Shown here in pieces: positions 1 to 8,625 of a stretch of DNA of 64,000 nucleotides. The stretch spans positions 2,061,551-2,125,550 of the forward strand of contig NZ_KB913025.1 in the NCBI RefSeq assembly GCF_000384075.1. Reading direction: 5' to 3'. Source of the stretch: Methylovulum miyakonense HT12. Its GTDB lineage: Bacteria > Pseudomonadota > Gammaproteobacteria > Methylococcales > Methylomonadaceae. A program made the position numbers and the translations under genes. The notes beneath the pieces were generated by a model. It was not told where the DNA came from. It searched no databases and saw nothing but the letters and a program-made list of their open reading frames with translations. Within the stretch, counting starts at the first letter, position 1; the number at the start of each line of letters is the position of its first letter.

Positions 1-307
1 CTAGCAAGCTGACTAGTTCGCGGATGTTGATTTGCAAGCGTTTAATGTCCAGCAAGGTGTAAATCACGAGCTGCCCAGGGCCGTGGTAAGTGACTTGTCC
101 ACCCCTGTCGCTGTGCACGACGGGGATGTCGGCCGTGTTTAGCAAATGCTCGCGCTTGCCGCTTAAGCCTAAGGTGTAAACGGGCGGATGTTCGACTATC
201 CAAAATTCATCGGGGGTATCGGCGTTGCGCTGCACGGTGAACTCTTGCATGGCTTGCCAAGTATCGGTGTAGGGCTGTTGGTTGAGATAGCGTAGGGTAG
301 GGGGCAT
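1..307 (-). CDS. lipB: Octanoyltransferase LipB, N-terminal 102 residues (cut by window edge)
   Basis: Transfers the octanoyl group from octanoyl-ACP to the lipoyl domains of 2-oxoacid dehydrogenases and GcvH, the first step of lipoate synthesis in the cytoplasm. The reverse-strand reading from the ATG at 305-307 gives [20 protein letters not shown], then the family-typical stretches [20 protein letters not shown] and [20 protein letters not shown]. The last is the substrate-pocket signature of LipB. The frame is open to base 1, so the 3' half, with the catalytic Cys/Lys region, lies outside the window. The truncation is an effect of the window, not a broken gene. Identification rests on these motifs and is strong. 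Confidence 0.9.
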   Translation of the reverse strand, partial: MPPTLRYLNQQPYTDTWQAMQEFTVQRNADTPDEFWIVEHPPVYTLGLSGKREHLLNTADIPVVHSDRGGQVTYHGPGQLVIYTLLDIKRLQINIRELVSLL

Positions 308-368
308 TGGTTAGTGTTACAGGTAAATCGTTGGGATGGCTTAGGCAATGGACGGAAAAGCCCTTGCG

Positions 369-1172
369 CTATCGGTGAGCTAGGAGAAAATTACGTAATG
401 GCGGCAAGTTCTCTAATTCTGTTTCGGTCGTTTCATCTTTTAGGTTTACCCCTGACAATTCCAATTTTTCCGCTTCGGCGATTAAAAAGAGCAGTTTTTT
501 TAATGCTTGGGCATAACTTAAGCCATTGTGATGGATATTGGAAATGCAATTGCGGTCGGCATCGGTGCTGAGGCCAGATTTGGCCTGGTAGGTGAAATAA
601 ATGCCCATGCTGTCCGGCGAGCTTAGGCCAGGGCGTTCGCCGATTAGGACTATGCACAACCGTGCCGTGAAAGCTTCGGCAATCGCATCGCCAACGGCGA
701 CACGCCCGTGCTTGACTAGGCAAACGGGCGGGATTTGGTAGTTGTTGTTTTGCAGTTCCGGCAGCAATAAGTTTAAAAATGGCCCGGCGTGATGGGCGAT
801 GGCGGTGGATGACAAACCATCGGCAACCACTACAACGGCATCGGCGGGTGATAACGCGTGGTTTTTTAAGCATTTTTGCGAAGAGGGGCTTAACAATCTC
901 CCCAAATCAGGCCGTTGTAAATACAAGCGTTGGTTTTCCGCTTGGCTTTGTAAAGTTAAAGAGTCAATGCCGTTTGCTGCCAAACGTCCGGCAAGTTCGG
1001 TAAAATCCAGCGGGATATTCACCGCATCCCGCGCCAAGGCATGGGCGAGTTGGAAGTCCAAACAGGCCTGGGTCGGCAAACTCATCCCCGCGCGGCCTAA
1101 GGCAATACGCGCGGCGGTGAATTGGTTTAAGGATTGCCAAGGGTCTGGAGTGATTTGCAGTGGGTCGCTCAT
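369..1172 (-). CDS. eutC: Ethanolamine ammonia-lyase small subunit
   Basis: Small subunit of the adenosylcobalamin-dependent enzyme that splits ethanolamine into acetaldehyde and ammonia; it contributes to the B12-binding face of the oligomer. The 267 residues show VVVVADGLSSTAIAHHA (about residues 112-128), GDAIAEAFTARLCIVLIGER (about 161-180) and SPDSMGIYFTYQAKSG, all typical of EutC. The N-terminal helix (TPDPWQSLNQFTAARIALGR) also matches. It lies 63 bp downstream of eutB on the same strand, so the two are probably cotranscribed. Length is slightly below the roughly 295 residues of enteric EutC because the extra N-terminal arm of that enzyme is missing, as in most non-microcompartment versions. 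Confidence 0.93.
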   Translation of the reverse strand: MSDPLQITPDPWQSLNQFTAARIALGRAGMSLPTQACLDFQLAHALARDAVNIPLDFTELAGRLAANGIDSLTLQSQAENQRLYLQRPDLGRLLSPSSQKCLKNHALSPADAVVVVADGLSSTAIAHHAGPFLNLLLPELQNNNYQIPPVCLVKHGRVAVGDAIAEAFTARLCIVLIGERPGLSSPDSMGIYFTYQAKSGLSTDADRNCISNIHHNGLSYAQALKKLLFLIAEAEKLELSGVNLKDETTETELENLPPLRNFLLAHR

Positions 1173-1235
1173 GGCTGGCTGGGAGTAGAAATTGTCAGTG
1201 TTGAAATGGGGGCCAAAAACTTGTTTTTGGCACCC

Positions 1236-2630
1236 TTATTTTGAACCGTTCGCAGGCAAAATGCCCGTACCGCCAAATAGCGCAGGAATTCCTTGCCGCA
1301 TCAATTGGTTATCCGCATTAAATATCTGATGCTGTTGCAGCCATTGCTCAAACTCCGGCGCAGGACGCAAACCTAAAACTTGCCGCACATACAAGGCATC
1401 ATGGAAGGAGGTCGATTGGTAATTCAACATGACATCATCCGCGCCTGGCACCCCCATGATGAACGTGCCGCCAGCCACGGCAAACTGCGTCAGCAATATG
1501 TCCATATCATCTTGGTCAGCTTCGGCGTGGTTGGTGTAACAGACATCGCAGCCCATCGGCAGGCCGAGCAATTTGCCGCAAAAATGGTCTTCCAAGCCAG
1601 CGCGGATGATTTGTTTGCCGTCGTATAAATATTCCGGGCCGATAAAGCCGACCACCGTGTTGACCAGCAAAGGCTTGAATTGCCGCGCCACCGCATACGC
1701 CCGCGCTTCGCAGGTTTGCTGGTCTAAGCCTTCGTGGGCGTTGGCGGATAAGGCACTGCCTTGTCCGGTTTCGAAATACATGCAGTTGTCGCCGACCGTA
1801 CCTCTGTTTAGATTCAAAGCCATTGCCTGGGCTTCTTGCAACATCGCTAAATTGACACCGAAACTATCATTTGCCTTTTGGGTTCCGGCGATGGATTGGA
1901 ACACCAAATCCACAGGTGCACCTTGTTCCATCGCCTTCATGGTGGTGGTGACATGCGCCAACACACAGGCTTGGGTGGGGATTTGATAACGTTCGATGAC
2001 ATCGTTAAGCAGGTGCAACAAGCGCGTCGTAGCTTCCAGGTTGTCGGTTGCGGGATTGATGCCGATCACCGCATCGCCGCAGCCATACAGCAAGCCATCT
2101 AAAATACTGGCGGCGATACCCGCGGGATGGTCGGTGGGATGATTGGGTTGCAGACGGGTTGACAGGCGGTCTGCCAAACCTATCGTGCCACGGAAGCGGG
2201 TGACGACGTGGCATTTTTTCGCCACCAAAATCAAATCTTGGACTCGCATGATTTTCGACACGGCGGCGACCATTTCCGGCGTGAGGCCAGCGGCGATGGC
2301 GGCCAATGTTTCCGTATTTGTTTGATCCGACAACAACCAGTTGCGGAAATCGCCGACGGTCAAATGGCTGACGGGAGCGAAGGCTTGCCGGTCATGGCTG
2401 TCGATAATCAGCCGCGTCACCTCGTCGCTTTCGTAAGGCACTAAGGCTTCGGTGAGGAATTGTTTCAGCGGCACATCCGCCAACACCCACTGCGCCGCCA
2501 CCCGCTCCAGATTATTGGCCGCCGCGACGCCAGCCAGATAATCGCCGGAACGGGCGGGGGAGGCCTTAGCCATCAAATTGCGCAAGGATCTAAAATCGTA
2601 GGCCACACCTGCCAATTGGGTTTTATACAT
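1236..2630 (-). CDS. eutB: Ethanolamine ammonia-lyase large subunit
   Basis: Catalytic TIM-barrel subunit of adenosylcobalamin-dependent ethanolamine ammonia-lyase. The 464 residues are full length for the family. Seen are MYKTQLAGVAYDFRSLRNLM at the start, LYGCGDAVIGINPATDN near residue 185, and FETGQGSALSANAHEGLDQQ plus NTVVGFIGPEYLYDGKQIIR in the second half, the last two carrying active-site and substrate-binding residues of the family. ATG start at 2628-2630. eutC follows on the same strand. No eutA reactivase, eutD/E or shell-protein gene is visible on either side. The enzyme therefore probably supplies nitrogen in the open cytoplasm; this is inferred from the visible neighbourhood only. 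I saw no B12 riboswitch in the 135 bp upstream. Confidence 0.95.
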   Translation of the reverse strand: MYKTQLAGVAYDFRSLRNLMAKASPARSGDYLAGVAAANNLERVAAQWVLADVPLKQFLTEALVPYESDEVTRLIIDSHDRQAFAPVSHLTVGDFRNWLLSDQTNTETLAAIAAGLTPEMVAAVSKIMRVQDLILVAKKCHVVTRFRGTIGLADRLSTRLQPNHPTDHPAGIAASILDGLLYGCGDAVIGINPATDNLEATTRLLHLLNDVIERYQIPTQACVLAHVTTTMKAMEQGAPVDLVFQSIAGTQKANDSFGVNLAMLQEAQAMALNLNRGTVGDNCMYFETGQGSALSANAHEGLDQQTCEARAYAVARQFKPLLVNTVVGFIGPEYLYDGKQIIRAGLEDHFCGKLLGLPMGCDVCYTNHAEADQDDMDILLTQFAVAGGTFIMGVPGADDVMLNYQSTSFHDALYVRQVLGLRPAPEFEQWLQQHQIFNADNQLMRQGIPALFGGTGILPANGSK

Positions 2631-2765
2631 GAAATGTTTTATATTTTTCTGCTTAGAAAAATTGAAAGAAAAAGGTTTTTGTTAAAATCGAATTGTGCTA
2701 GAGTGAAAACTCAGTTTGTTAGTTGTGCCAGGTTAATCCCCCCCCATTTACCAGAGGTGACTTCA

Positions 2766-3062
2766 ATGAAACAAATAACATTATTTATGGCAATAGCTTT
2801 AGTCAGTACAGGTTGCGCCACTCAAAGTTTTCAAATTAATCAAAATGCAGTTGCACCATCAGTGCCGACAAAAGAAATTAGGCAGCCATTTTTTGTCCGT
2901 GGCGTGGGCCAAACGCGCATTACGAGCGCTGCCGAAATTTGTGGTGGCGCAAGTAACATTGCAAAAGTCGAAGCGGAAGAAACTTTTTTAGATGGCTTCT
3001 TTGAAATGGTAACGATTGGGATTTATTCGCCAAGAGTTGCAAGAGTTTACTGCGCCAAATAA
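2766..3062 (+). CDS. Bor/Iss-like small lipoprotein
   Basis: A 98-residue outer-membrane lipoprotein candidate. The N-terminus MKQITLFMAIALVSTGCATQ is a lipoprotein signal with lipobox STGC, so Cys17 would be acylated. The mature part (FFVRGVGQTR, AEICGGASNIAKVEAE, FFEMVTIGIYSPRVARVYC) closely follows the pattern of lambda Bor and the serum-resistance protein Iss, including the two conserved Cys near residues 59 and 96. AGAGGTGA sits just upstream of the ATG. Its 5' region is shared with divergent eutB. Bor homologues occur on phages, plasmids and chromosomes; no other phage gene is nearby. Role here is unknown beyond surface lipoprotein. Confidence 0.8.
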   Translation: MKQITLFMAIALVSTGCATQSFQINQNAVAPSVPTKEIRQPFFVRGVGQTRITSAAEICGGASNIAKVEAEETFLDGFFEMVTIGIYSPRVARVYCAK

Positions 3063-3092
3063 ACCAAAACCAATATTGTAAGCTGGTAAAAG

Positions 3093-3122
3093 AAGCGCAT
3101 TGAACAATAGGGCGATGCGCTT
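3093..3122. terminator. Hairpin between bor-like gene and mnmA (convergent)
   Basis: AAGCGCAT at 3093-3100 pairs perfectly with ATGCGCTT at 3115-3122 across a 14-nt loop, 31 bp past the stop of the lipoprotein gene and beyond the 3' end of mnmA. There is no immediate T tract on either strand, so this is only a weak terminator candidate. Confidence 0.3.
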
Positions 3123-3233
3123 CCTAACGGCTCCAACTTTTTTCTAAAAAGTACCCTATTTTTAATTGCTTATAAAGCGGAAAGTTATAAAAGCCCCCCC
3201 CTGACCGTTTTGATTGGATTTTAGAACCAGGCA

Positions 3234-4325
3234 TTAATTGTCCGTTCTTGATTCAATAATCCCGCCACCCAAACAAACCTCGCCAGCATAAAACACCACC
3301 GACTGCCCTGGCGTAATCGCCCGTTGTGGTTCATCAAACGTCACTTTACAACGCCCGTCCGGTAACGGTTCCAGATAACAAGTTTGGTCGGGTTGGCGGT
3401 AGCGGGTTTTGGCGGCGCAGCGTAGCGGTTCAAGCAAAGGTTTGCCACTGCACCAATCCAGTTGCCCTGCTTCTAGGGTGTTGTGCAGCATCAGCGGATG
3501 GTCATGGCCTTGCCCGACGATCAGCACATTGTTCTCCAAATCTTTTTCCAGGACATACCACGGCTCATCCGGTGCGTCTTTTACGCCGCCTATCCCTAAG
3601 CCTTGCCGTTGCCCAAAGGTGTAGTACATCAAGCCGTGATGTTTGCCGATGGTTTGCCCTTCTGGTGTGCGCATTTCACCTGGTTGGGTGGGTAGGTAGC
3701 GTTGCAGGAATTCTTTAAATTTGCGCTCGCCGATGAAGCAAATGCCGGTGCTGTCTTTTTTCTTGTGGTTGTCGAAACCGGCTTTTTTGGCTAAGGCGCG
3801 GATTTCCGGTTTGTGCAAATGCCCGATGGGGAACAGTGTTTTTGATAGGGCTTTTTGCCCCATGGCGTACAAGAAGTAACTTTGTTCCTTGTTGGGGTCT
3901 AGGCCTTTCAGTAATTGGAATGAGCCGTCTCGTTCGGCGACACGGGCATAATGGCCAGTGGCGATATGGTCCGCGCCCAGGTCTTCAATCGCGTAATTCA
4001 AAAACGCCTTAAATTTGACGTGTTTGTTGCACAGGATGTCGGGGTTGGGGGTGCGCCCTGCGGCGAATTCGGACAAAAAAACCTCAAACACTTCGTCCCA
4101 GTATTCGGCGGCGAAGTTGACGGTTTTTAAGGGTATGCCAAGCTTGTCGCAAACTTGTTGCGCGTCCGCCAGGTCCTGCATGGCGGTGCAGTATTCGGTG
4201 CCGTCGTCTTCTTCCCAGTTTTTCATGAACAAGCCGCTGACGTTGTGGCCTTGTTCCAATAACAGCAGGGCGGTGACGGAAGAATCGACGCCGCCGGACA
4301 TGCCGACGATGATGTTTTTACTCAT
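3234..4325 (-). CDS. mnmA: tRNA-specific 2-thiouridylase MnmA
   Basis: Installs the 2-thio group at U34 of tRNA-Glu, -Gln and -Lys, using persulfide sulfur delivered by the IscS/Tus relay and ATP. The 363 residues begin with the PP-loop [20 protein letters not shown]. The nucleophilic Cys lies in [10 protein letters not shown] (about residue 99) and the persulfide-accepting Cys in [14 protein letters not shown] (about residue 196). The tRNA-binding stretch [20 protein letters not shown] follows. The ATG at 4323-4325 lies inside the end of nudJ (8 bp overlap), the same nudJ-mnmA coupling seen in enterobacteria, which implies one transcript. Confidence 0.97.
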   Translation of the reverse strand: MSKNIIVGMSGGVDSSVTALLLLEQGHNVSGLFMKNWEEDDGTEYCTAMQDLADAQQVCDKLGIPLKTVNFAAEYWDEVFEVFLSEFAAGRTPNPDILCNKHVKFKAFLNYAIEDLGADHIATGHYARVAERDGSFQLLKGLDPNKEQSYFLYAMGQKALSKTLFPIGHLHKPEIRALAKKAGFDNHKKKDSTGICFIGERKFKEFLQRYLPTQPGEMRTPEGQTIGKHHGLMYYTFGQRQGLGIGGVKDAPDEPWYVLEKDLENNVLIVGQGHDHPLMLHNTLEAGQLDWCSGKPLLEPLRCAAKTRYRQPDQTCYLEPLPDGRCKVTFDEPQRAITPGQSVVFYAGEVCLGGGIIESRTDN

Positions 4326-4779
4326 GATCCAGATCGAGAAATGATTTTAATAAAGCTAAGGGGTAACGCTCCCCTTGCAGATATTCGTCTATGCCGATCA
4401 GCACTAAAGGGCTGCGCAGGCGGTGTTGTTGCGTGGCGATTTCATCACGGGTCAGCCAATGTGTCCCGACGATGCCCGTGTCCAACGCTTGTTCAGGATT
4501 ATGGCTATGGCAGGAGCCGGCAAAACAGACCCTGAGGAAAGTCGCGGCTTTGGGGGTTCTACGCCAAAGTTGGATGGACACGATATGTGCCGGTTCAAAT
4601 TGCCAGGCGGTCTCTTCCTGCACTTCACGCTTGACGGCGGCAATCAGGTCTTCGTTTTCTTCAAAATGCCCGGCAGGCTGGTTAAATTGCAGGCCGTTGT
4701 CGGTTTCTTCTTCAACCAGCAAAAAACGTCCGTTTTGTTCGATAATTGCGGCGACAGTAACGTGAGGTTTCCAAACCAT
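4318..4779 (-). CDS. nudJ: Nudix phosphatase NudJ
   Basis: Nudix hydrolase of the NudJ type, which acts on thiamine pyrophosphate intermediates and other nucleotide di/triphosphates. The 153 residues contain the full Nudix box, [20 protein letters not shown] (residues about 37-56, continuing TAW), with all metal-binding Glu present. The start was set at the ATG 4777-4779, not the TTG just upstream, because GGAGG lies at the right distance before it. It overlaps mnmA by 8 bp, a conserved pairing that supports the NudJ assignment over other Nudix families. Confidence 0.9.
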   Translation of the reverse strand: MVWKPHVTVAAIIEQNGRFLLVEEETDNGLQFNQPAGHFEENEDLIAAVKREVQEETAWQFEPAHIVSIQLWRRTPKAATFLRVCFAGSCHSHNPEQALDTGIVGTHWLTRDEIATQQHRLRSPLVLIGIDEYLQGERYPLALLKSFLDLDHE

Positions 4780-4910
4780 CAATGGCCTCCTAAATTGTAA
4801 AGCGGGGTATTTTACCCGCTTTGGCTGCAGAATGTTGTTAAAGCTGGTTTATTGTAGGTGCAACTTCCCTATTGTCTAACGGGTCAGGATAATTTGTTGT
4901 GTGTACGGGC

Positions 4911-4939
4911 TTGAAATACTCTACACTTAGCATTATGTT
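4911..4939 (+). promoter_or_regulatory. Candidate sigma70 promoter for clpS-clpA
   Basis: TTGAAA at 4911-4916 and TATGTT at 4934-4939 are separated by 17 bp and lie 33 bp before the clpS start. The match is reasonable but was picked by eye. Confidence 0.35.
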
Positions 4940-4972
4940 AATGCATATAGAGAGTTAATTTATCTGTTTGTT

Positions 4973-5296
4973 ATGTCCGATTTAAATCCGTTTGAAGATA
5001 GCGATGATGGCTTGGCGGTTCAGGAAGCCAAGCCAAAATTACAAAAGCCGCCATTATATAGGGTCATTTTGTTGAACGATGACTTTACGCCTATGGATTT
5101 TGTCGTTGAAGTGCTGATGGATTTTTTTGGTATGTCCGAAGAGTTGGCAACACAGGTCATGCTGCAAATACATACGCAAGGCGTTGGCGTTTGTGGGACG
5201 TATACTAAGGATGTTGCTGAAACTAAAGTAACTATTGTCAATGAATATGCACGCGAGCATCAACATCCGTTGCTGTGCTCGATGGAAATAGTGTAA
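4973..5296 (+). CDS. clpS: ATP-dependent Clp protease adaptor ClpS
   Basis: Recognises N-terminal destabilising residues (Leu, Phe, Tyr, Trp) and hands the substrate to ClpA. The 107-residue protein has the variable acidic N-terminus followed by the folded domain: [20 protein letters not shown] (residues about 27-46), with the pocket-forming LLNDD-TPMDFV motif, then [20 protein letters not shown] (about 64-83) and the final [15 protein letters not shown] strand. It ends 11 bp before clpA and must be cotranscribed with it. Together with aat and bpt 3 kb away it completes the bacterial N-degron pathway. Confidence 0.97.
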   Translation: MSDLNPFEDSDDGLAVQEAKPKLQKPPLYRVILLNDDFTPMDFVVEVLMDFFGMSEELATQVMLQIHTQGVGVCGTYTKDVAETKVTIVNEYAREHQHPLLCSMEIV

Positions 5297-5307
5297 GTGG
5301 AGCGTTT

Positions 5308-7578
5308 ATGTTAAGCAAAGAACTTGAAATTACGTTAAATACCGCGTTTAAAAATGCCCATGATAAACGCCATGAATTTATCACGGTTGAACACTTATTG
5401 TTGGGGCTACTGGATAATGCGTCCGCTGAAGCGGTCATGCGGGCTTGTGGTTGTAATATGCCTTTATTGCGCAGCCAATTGACCAAGTTTATTGACGAAA
5501 CGATCTCGTTGATCCCTCCAGGCATACAGCGCGACACCCAGCCGACGCTGGGCTTCCAACGCGTGTTGCAGCGGGCGGTTTTCCATGTCCAGGCTTCTGA
5601 TAAAAAAGAAGTGACTGGCGCCAATCTGTTCGTTGCGCTTTTTAGTGAGCAGGATTCCCATGCGATTTATTTGTTAAACAAGCAGGATATATCACGCCTG
5701 GATGTGGTGAATTACCTTTCGCACGGGATTTCCAAGCTCGACCAGAACAGCAACGAAAGCAACGGCGAACAAAACGCTGATAATGGTGGCTCGGATACCG
5801 AATCCGGTAGCCCGTTGGACAGGTATGCCACCAATCTTAATGAAGAGGCCTTAAAAGGCCGGATTGACCCTTTGATTGGCCGGGAACTTGAGCTTGAGCG
5901 TACCATCCAGACATTGTGCCGCCGCCGGAAAAACAACCCTTTGCTAGTCGGTGAAGCGGGTGTCGGTAAAACCGCCATCGCCGAAGGATTGGCCAAGAAG
6001 ATCGTTGAAGAAGATGTCCCGGAAGTATTGTTAAAAAGCGTGATTTATTCGTTGGATTTGGGGGCCTTGGTGGCTGGCACCAAATACCGCGGTGATTTTG
6101 AAAAACGCCTGAAAGCGTTAATGAACCAGCTTAAAAAAGAGCCCAACTCGATTCTGTTCATTGATGAAATCCATACCATTATTGGTGCCGGTTCGGCATC
6201 GGGTGGTGTCATGGATGCGTCCAACTTAATCAAGCCCGCTTTGGCTTCCGGGCATTTGCGTTGCATAGGTTCAACGACTTATCAGGAGTACCGCGGCGTG
6301 TTCGAAAAAGACCATGCGCTCGCCCGCCGTTTCCAGAAAGTGGATATTTTGGAACCTTCGGTTGCCGATACCATTTTGATTTTAAAAGGTCTTAAATCAC
6401 GTTTTGAAGAACATCATGACGTGAAATACTCACCCGATGCATTGCGTTTGGCTGCCGAATTGTCCGACCGCTATATCACTGACCGCCATTTGCCTGACAA
6501 GGCCATTGATGTGATTGATGAAGCGGGCGCCAAACAGCGCATGACGGCAGAAGCCGAACGCAAGCAATTGATTGATGTTGCGGAAATTGAAGAAATCGTC
6601 TCTAAAATCGCTAGGGTTCCGGCAAAATCCGTGTCTTCAAACGATGTGGATAAACTGGCGAATTTGGAAAAAAACCTCAAGATGCTGGTTTTTGGGCAGG
6701 ACGAAGCGATTTCCGCACTCGCATCGGCGATCAAGTTATCCCGGGCGGGTTTGCGCGATACCCAAAAAACTATTGGTTCGTTCTTATTTGCCGGGCCGAC
6801 AGGTGTGGGTAAAACCGAAGTGACGCGGCAGTTGGCAAAAGTGTTGGGCGTTGAATTGATCCGCTTGGATATGTCGGAGTATATGGAGCGGCACACGGTC
6901 TCCAGGTTGATAGGTGCGCCTCCGGGTTATGTCGGTTTCGATCAAGGTGGTTTGCTTACCGAACAGGTGACCAAACACCCCCATGCGGTGCTGTTGCTAG
7001 ACGAATTGGAAAAAGCCCATCCTGATGTGTTTAACTTGTTGTTGCAGGTCATGGATCATGGCTCATTAACCGATAACAACGGACGCAAAGCCGATTTCCG
7101 TAACATCATCCTGGTTATGACGACGAATGCGGGTGCGGAAGAAGGTAGCCGTGCGTCGATCGGTTTTACCCACCAAGACCATGCGACCGATAGCATGAAA
7201 GTGATTGAAAAGTCTTTTTCGCCGGAATTCCGTAACCGGCTAGATGCGGTCATCCAATTCAAGCCGCTGGACATTTCCATAGTCGGTCATGTTGTCGATA
7301 AATTTATCTTTGAACTGGAAGCTTTACTGGCGGATAAGCAGGTTACCTTAACGCTGGAAACTGAGGCGCGGTTATGGTTGGCTGAGAATGGTTGCGACCC
7401 CAAAATGGGCGCCAGGCCAATGGCGAGGTTAATACAGGAAAAAATTAAAAAGCCTTTGGCGAATGATTTGCTGTTTGGGAAACTGGCAAACGGCGGGCAT
7501 GTGACGGTTTATATGAAAAACAACGAACTGGGCTTTGCCATAGAAGGCAAGGAGCTGGTGGTCTCTGAAGATAGCTAG
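5308..7578 (+). CDS. clpA: ATP-dependent Clp protease ATP-binding subunit ClpA
   Basis: Hexameric AAA+ unfoldase that feeds ClpP and receives N-degron substrates from ClpS. The 756 residues match the usual length (758 in E. coli). An N domain (1-about 145, MLSKELEITLNTAFKNAHDK) is followed by D1 with Walker A GEAGVGKTA at about 215 and Walker B ILFIDEIHT, then D2 with Walker A GPTGVGKTE at about 496 and VLLLDELEKAHPDVFNLLLQ. The start was set at the ATG at 5308, which gives the canonical N-terminus; an earlier in-frame start would overlap clpS. clpP is not in the window. Confidence 0.98.
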   Translation: MLSKELEITLNTAFKNAHDKRHEFITVEHLLLGLLDNASAEAVMRACGCNMPLLRSQLTKFIDETISLIPPGIQRDTQPTLGFQRVLQRAVFHVQASDKKEVTGANLFVALFSEQDSHAIYLLNKQDISRLDVVNYLSHGISKLDQNSNESNGEQNADNGGSDTESGSPLDRYATNLNEEALKGRIDPLIGRELELERTIQTLCRRRKNNPLLVGEAGVGKTAIAEGLAKKIVEEDVPEVLLKSVIYSLDLGALVAGTKYRGDFEKRLKALMNQLKKEPNSILFIDEIHTIIGAGSASGGVMDASNLIKPALASGHLRCIGSTTYQEYRGVFEKDHALARRFQKVDILEPSVADTILILKGLKSRFEEHHDVKYSPDALRLAAELSDRYITDRHLPDKAIDVIDEAGAKQRMTAEAERKQLIDVAEIEEIVSKIARVPAKSVSSNDVDKLANLEKNLKMLVFGQDEAISALASAIKLSRAGLRDTQKTIGSFLFAGPTGVGKTEVTRQLAKVLGVELIRLDMSEYMERHTVSRLIGAPPGYVGFDQGGLLTEQVTKHPHAVLLLDELEKAHPDVFNLLLQVMDHGSLTDNNGRKADFRNIILVMTTNAGAEEGSRASIGFTHQDHATDSMKVIEKSFSPEFRNRLDAVIQFKPLDISIVGHVVDKFIFELEALLADKQVTLTLETEARLWLAENGCDPKMGARPMARLIQEKIKKPLANDLLFGKLANGGHVTVYMKNNELGFAIEGKELVVSEDS

Positions 7579-7590
7579 TTGGCATGGGCT

Positions 7591-7624
7591 ATGCGCTAGT
7601 CCCATTCCTTTGGGATTAGCGCAT
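7591..7624. terminator. Strong hairpin at the convergent clpA / infA ends
   Basis: ATGCGCTAGTCCCA (7591-7604) pairs with TGGGATTAGCGCAT (7611-7624) through 14 positions with a single G-T mismatch, around a 6-nt loop. It starts 13 bp after the clpA stop and covers the infA stop codon. There is no T tract on either side, so it may act as an mRNA 3'-end stabiliser or a factor-assisted terminator and not a classic intrinsic one. Confidence 0.45.
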
Positions 7625-7834
7625 ACGGAATGAAATACGGCCTTTTGATAAATCGTAAGGTGTCATTTCAACTTTAACGCTATCGCCAGTCAAAATGCGG
7701 ATATAGTGCTTACGCATTTTTCCGGAAATATGTGCGGTCACAATGTGGCCGTTTTCAAGTTGCACACGGAACATCGTATTAGGAAGCGTATCTATCACTT
7801 TGCCTTCCATTTCAATTTGGTCTTCTTTAGCCAT
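7616..7834 (-). CDS. infA: Translation initiation factor IF-1
   Basis: Binds the 30S A site during initiation. The 72-residue OB-fold protein [20 protein letters not shown] continues to the usual C-terminus KGRISFRMR and is canonical for gammaproteobacterial InfA, with the RNA-binding stretch [20 protein letters not shown]. It lies downstream of bpt, as in many relatives where infA, aat and the clp genes are neighbours. Confidence 0.98.
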   Translation of the reverse strand: MAKEDQIEMEGKVIDTLPNTMFRVQLENGHIVTAHISGKMRKHYIRILTGDSVKVEMTPYDLSKGRISFRMR

Positions 7835-7923
7835 GGGTATTACCTGTAAATTTTAAAACGCCCATCATAACATAAGCCGCCTTTTAACAATAGAAGTGTG
7901 TGGCACTAAAATAGGTGTTCAAT

Positions 7924-8625
7924 TCAAGCATATTTTTCAGTCCATTGTTTATTAAGCAATAATTGCAGGGGCTGATAATTGCTTTTATACGCCATTTTTT
8001 TGCACGCCTGAATCCAATAGCCTAAGTATAAAAATTCGCGGTGTTCGGACTTGGCTTGTTCAATTTGCCATAAAACCGCATAAACACCTAGGCCGTATCC
8101 GGAAAATTCCGGCTCAAAGAACGTGTAAACGGCAGACCATGCGTTATCGAATAGGTCGACAACGGCAATGCCTGCCAATCGCCCGTTAATTGAGAATTCC
8201 ACAAATTGGGTATTGCACCAGGAACTGCTTAAGAAACCGAGATAATCATCAGGGCTGGATCTGGCCATATCACCGTCCGTATGCCGAATCGTCTGATACC
8301 GTAAATACATTTCATAATGCGCCTGCTCAAAAACGGCAGGCTTGATTTGTACCTGGGTAGCGCGGTTTTTTTCCCAGCAGCGCTTCTGGCTACGGTTTTG
8401 CTTAAACTCAAAAACCGCTAATCTGACCGGAATACAAGCGGAGCAATGTTGGCAATACGGCTTGTACACATCATCGCCGCTACGGCGGAAGCCTTGTTCC
8501 ATAAGCCGCCCATATAACAGGGTGGTCATGGTGCAAGACGGGTGTACAAACACCGAGCGGGCCAGTTCACCCTCAAGATAACTGCATGGATGTTCTTCGG
8601 TCAGAAATAATGGCAGCGTTTTCAT
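7924..8625 (-). CDS. bpt: Aspartate/glutamate leucyltransferase Bpt
   Basis: Adds Leu from Leu-tRNA to proteins with N-terminal Asp or Glu, producing primary N-degrons for ClpS/ClpAP. The 233-residue protein has the N-terminal metal/thiol cluster PYCQHCSACIPVRL (about residues 55-68) and the C-terminal half of the R-transferase family: YLGYWIQACKKMAYKSNYQP. The ATG at 8623-8625 was chosen over an upstream in-frame start because it gives the conserved MKTLPLFLTEEHPCSYL beginning and an ATGA overlap with the aat stop. Confidence 0.93.
   Translation of the reverse strand: MKTLPLFLTEEHPCSYLEGELARSVFVHPSCTMTTLLYGRLMEQGFRRSGDDVYKPYCQHCSACIPVRLAVFEFKQNRSQKRCWEKNRATQVQIKPAVFEQAHYEMYLRYQTIRHTDGDMARSSPDDYLGFLSSSWCNTQFVEFSINGRLAGIAVVDLFDNAWSAVYTFFEPEFSGYGLGVYAVLWQIEQAKSEHREFLYLGYWIQACKKMAYKSNYQPLQLLLNKQWTEKYA

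Noticed and set aside
369-873. Second reading frame inside eutC (146 residues, minus strand)
   Set aside because: It is an out-of-frame shadow with Arg/Pro/His-rich composition and no motif; eutC is clearly the real gene.
2631-2765. Cobalamin riboswitch before eutBC
   Set aside because: The 135 bp available do not contain the conserved B12 box or the expected helices, and part of the space belongs to the divergent lipoprotein promoter.
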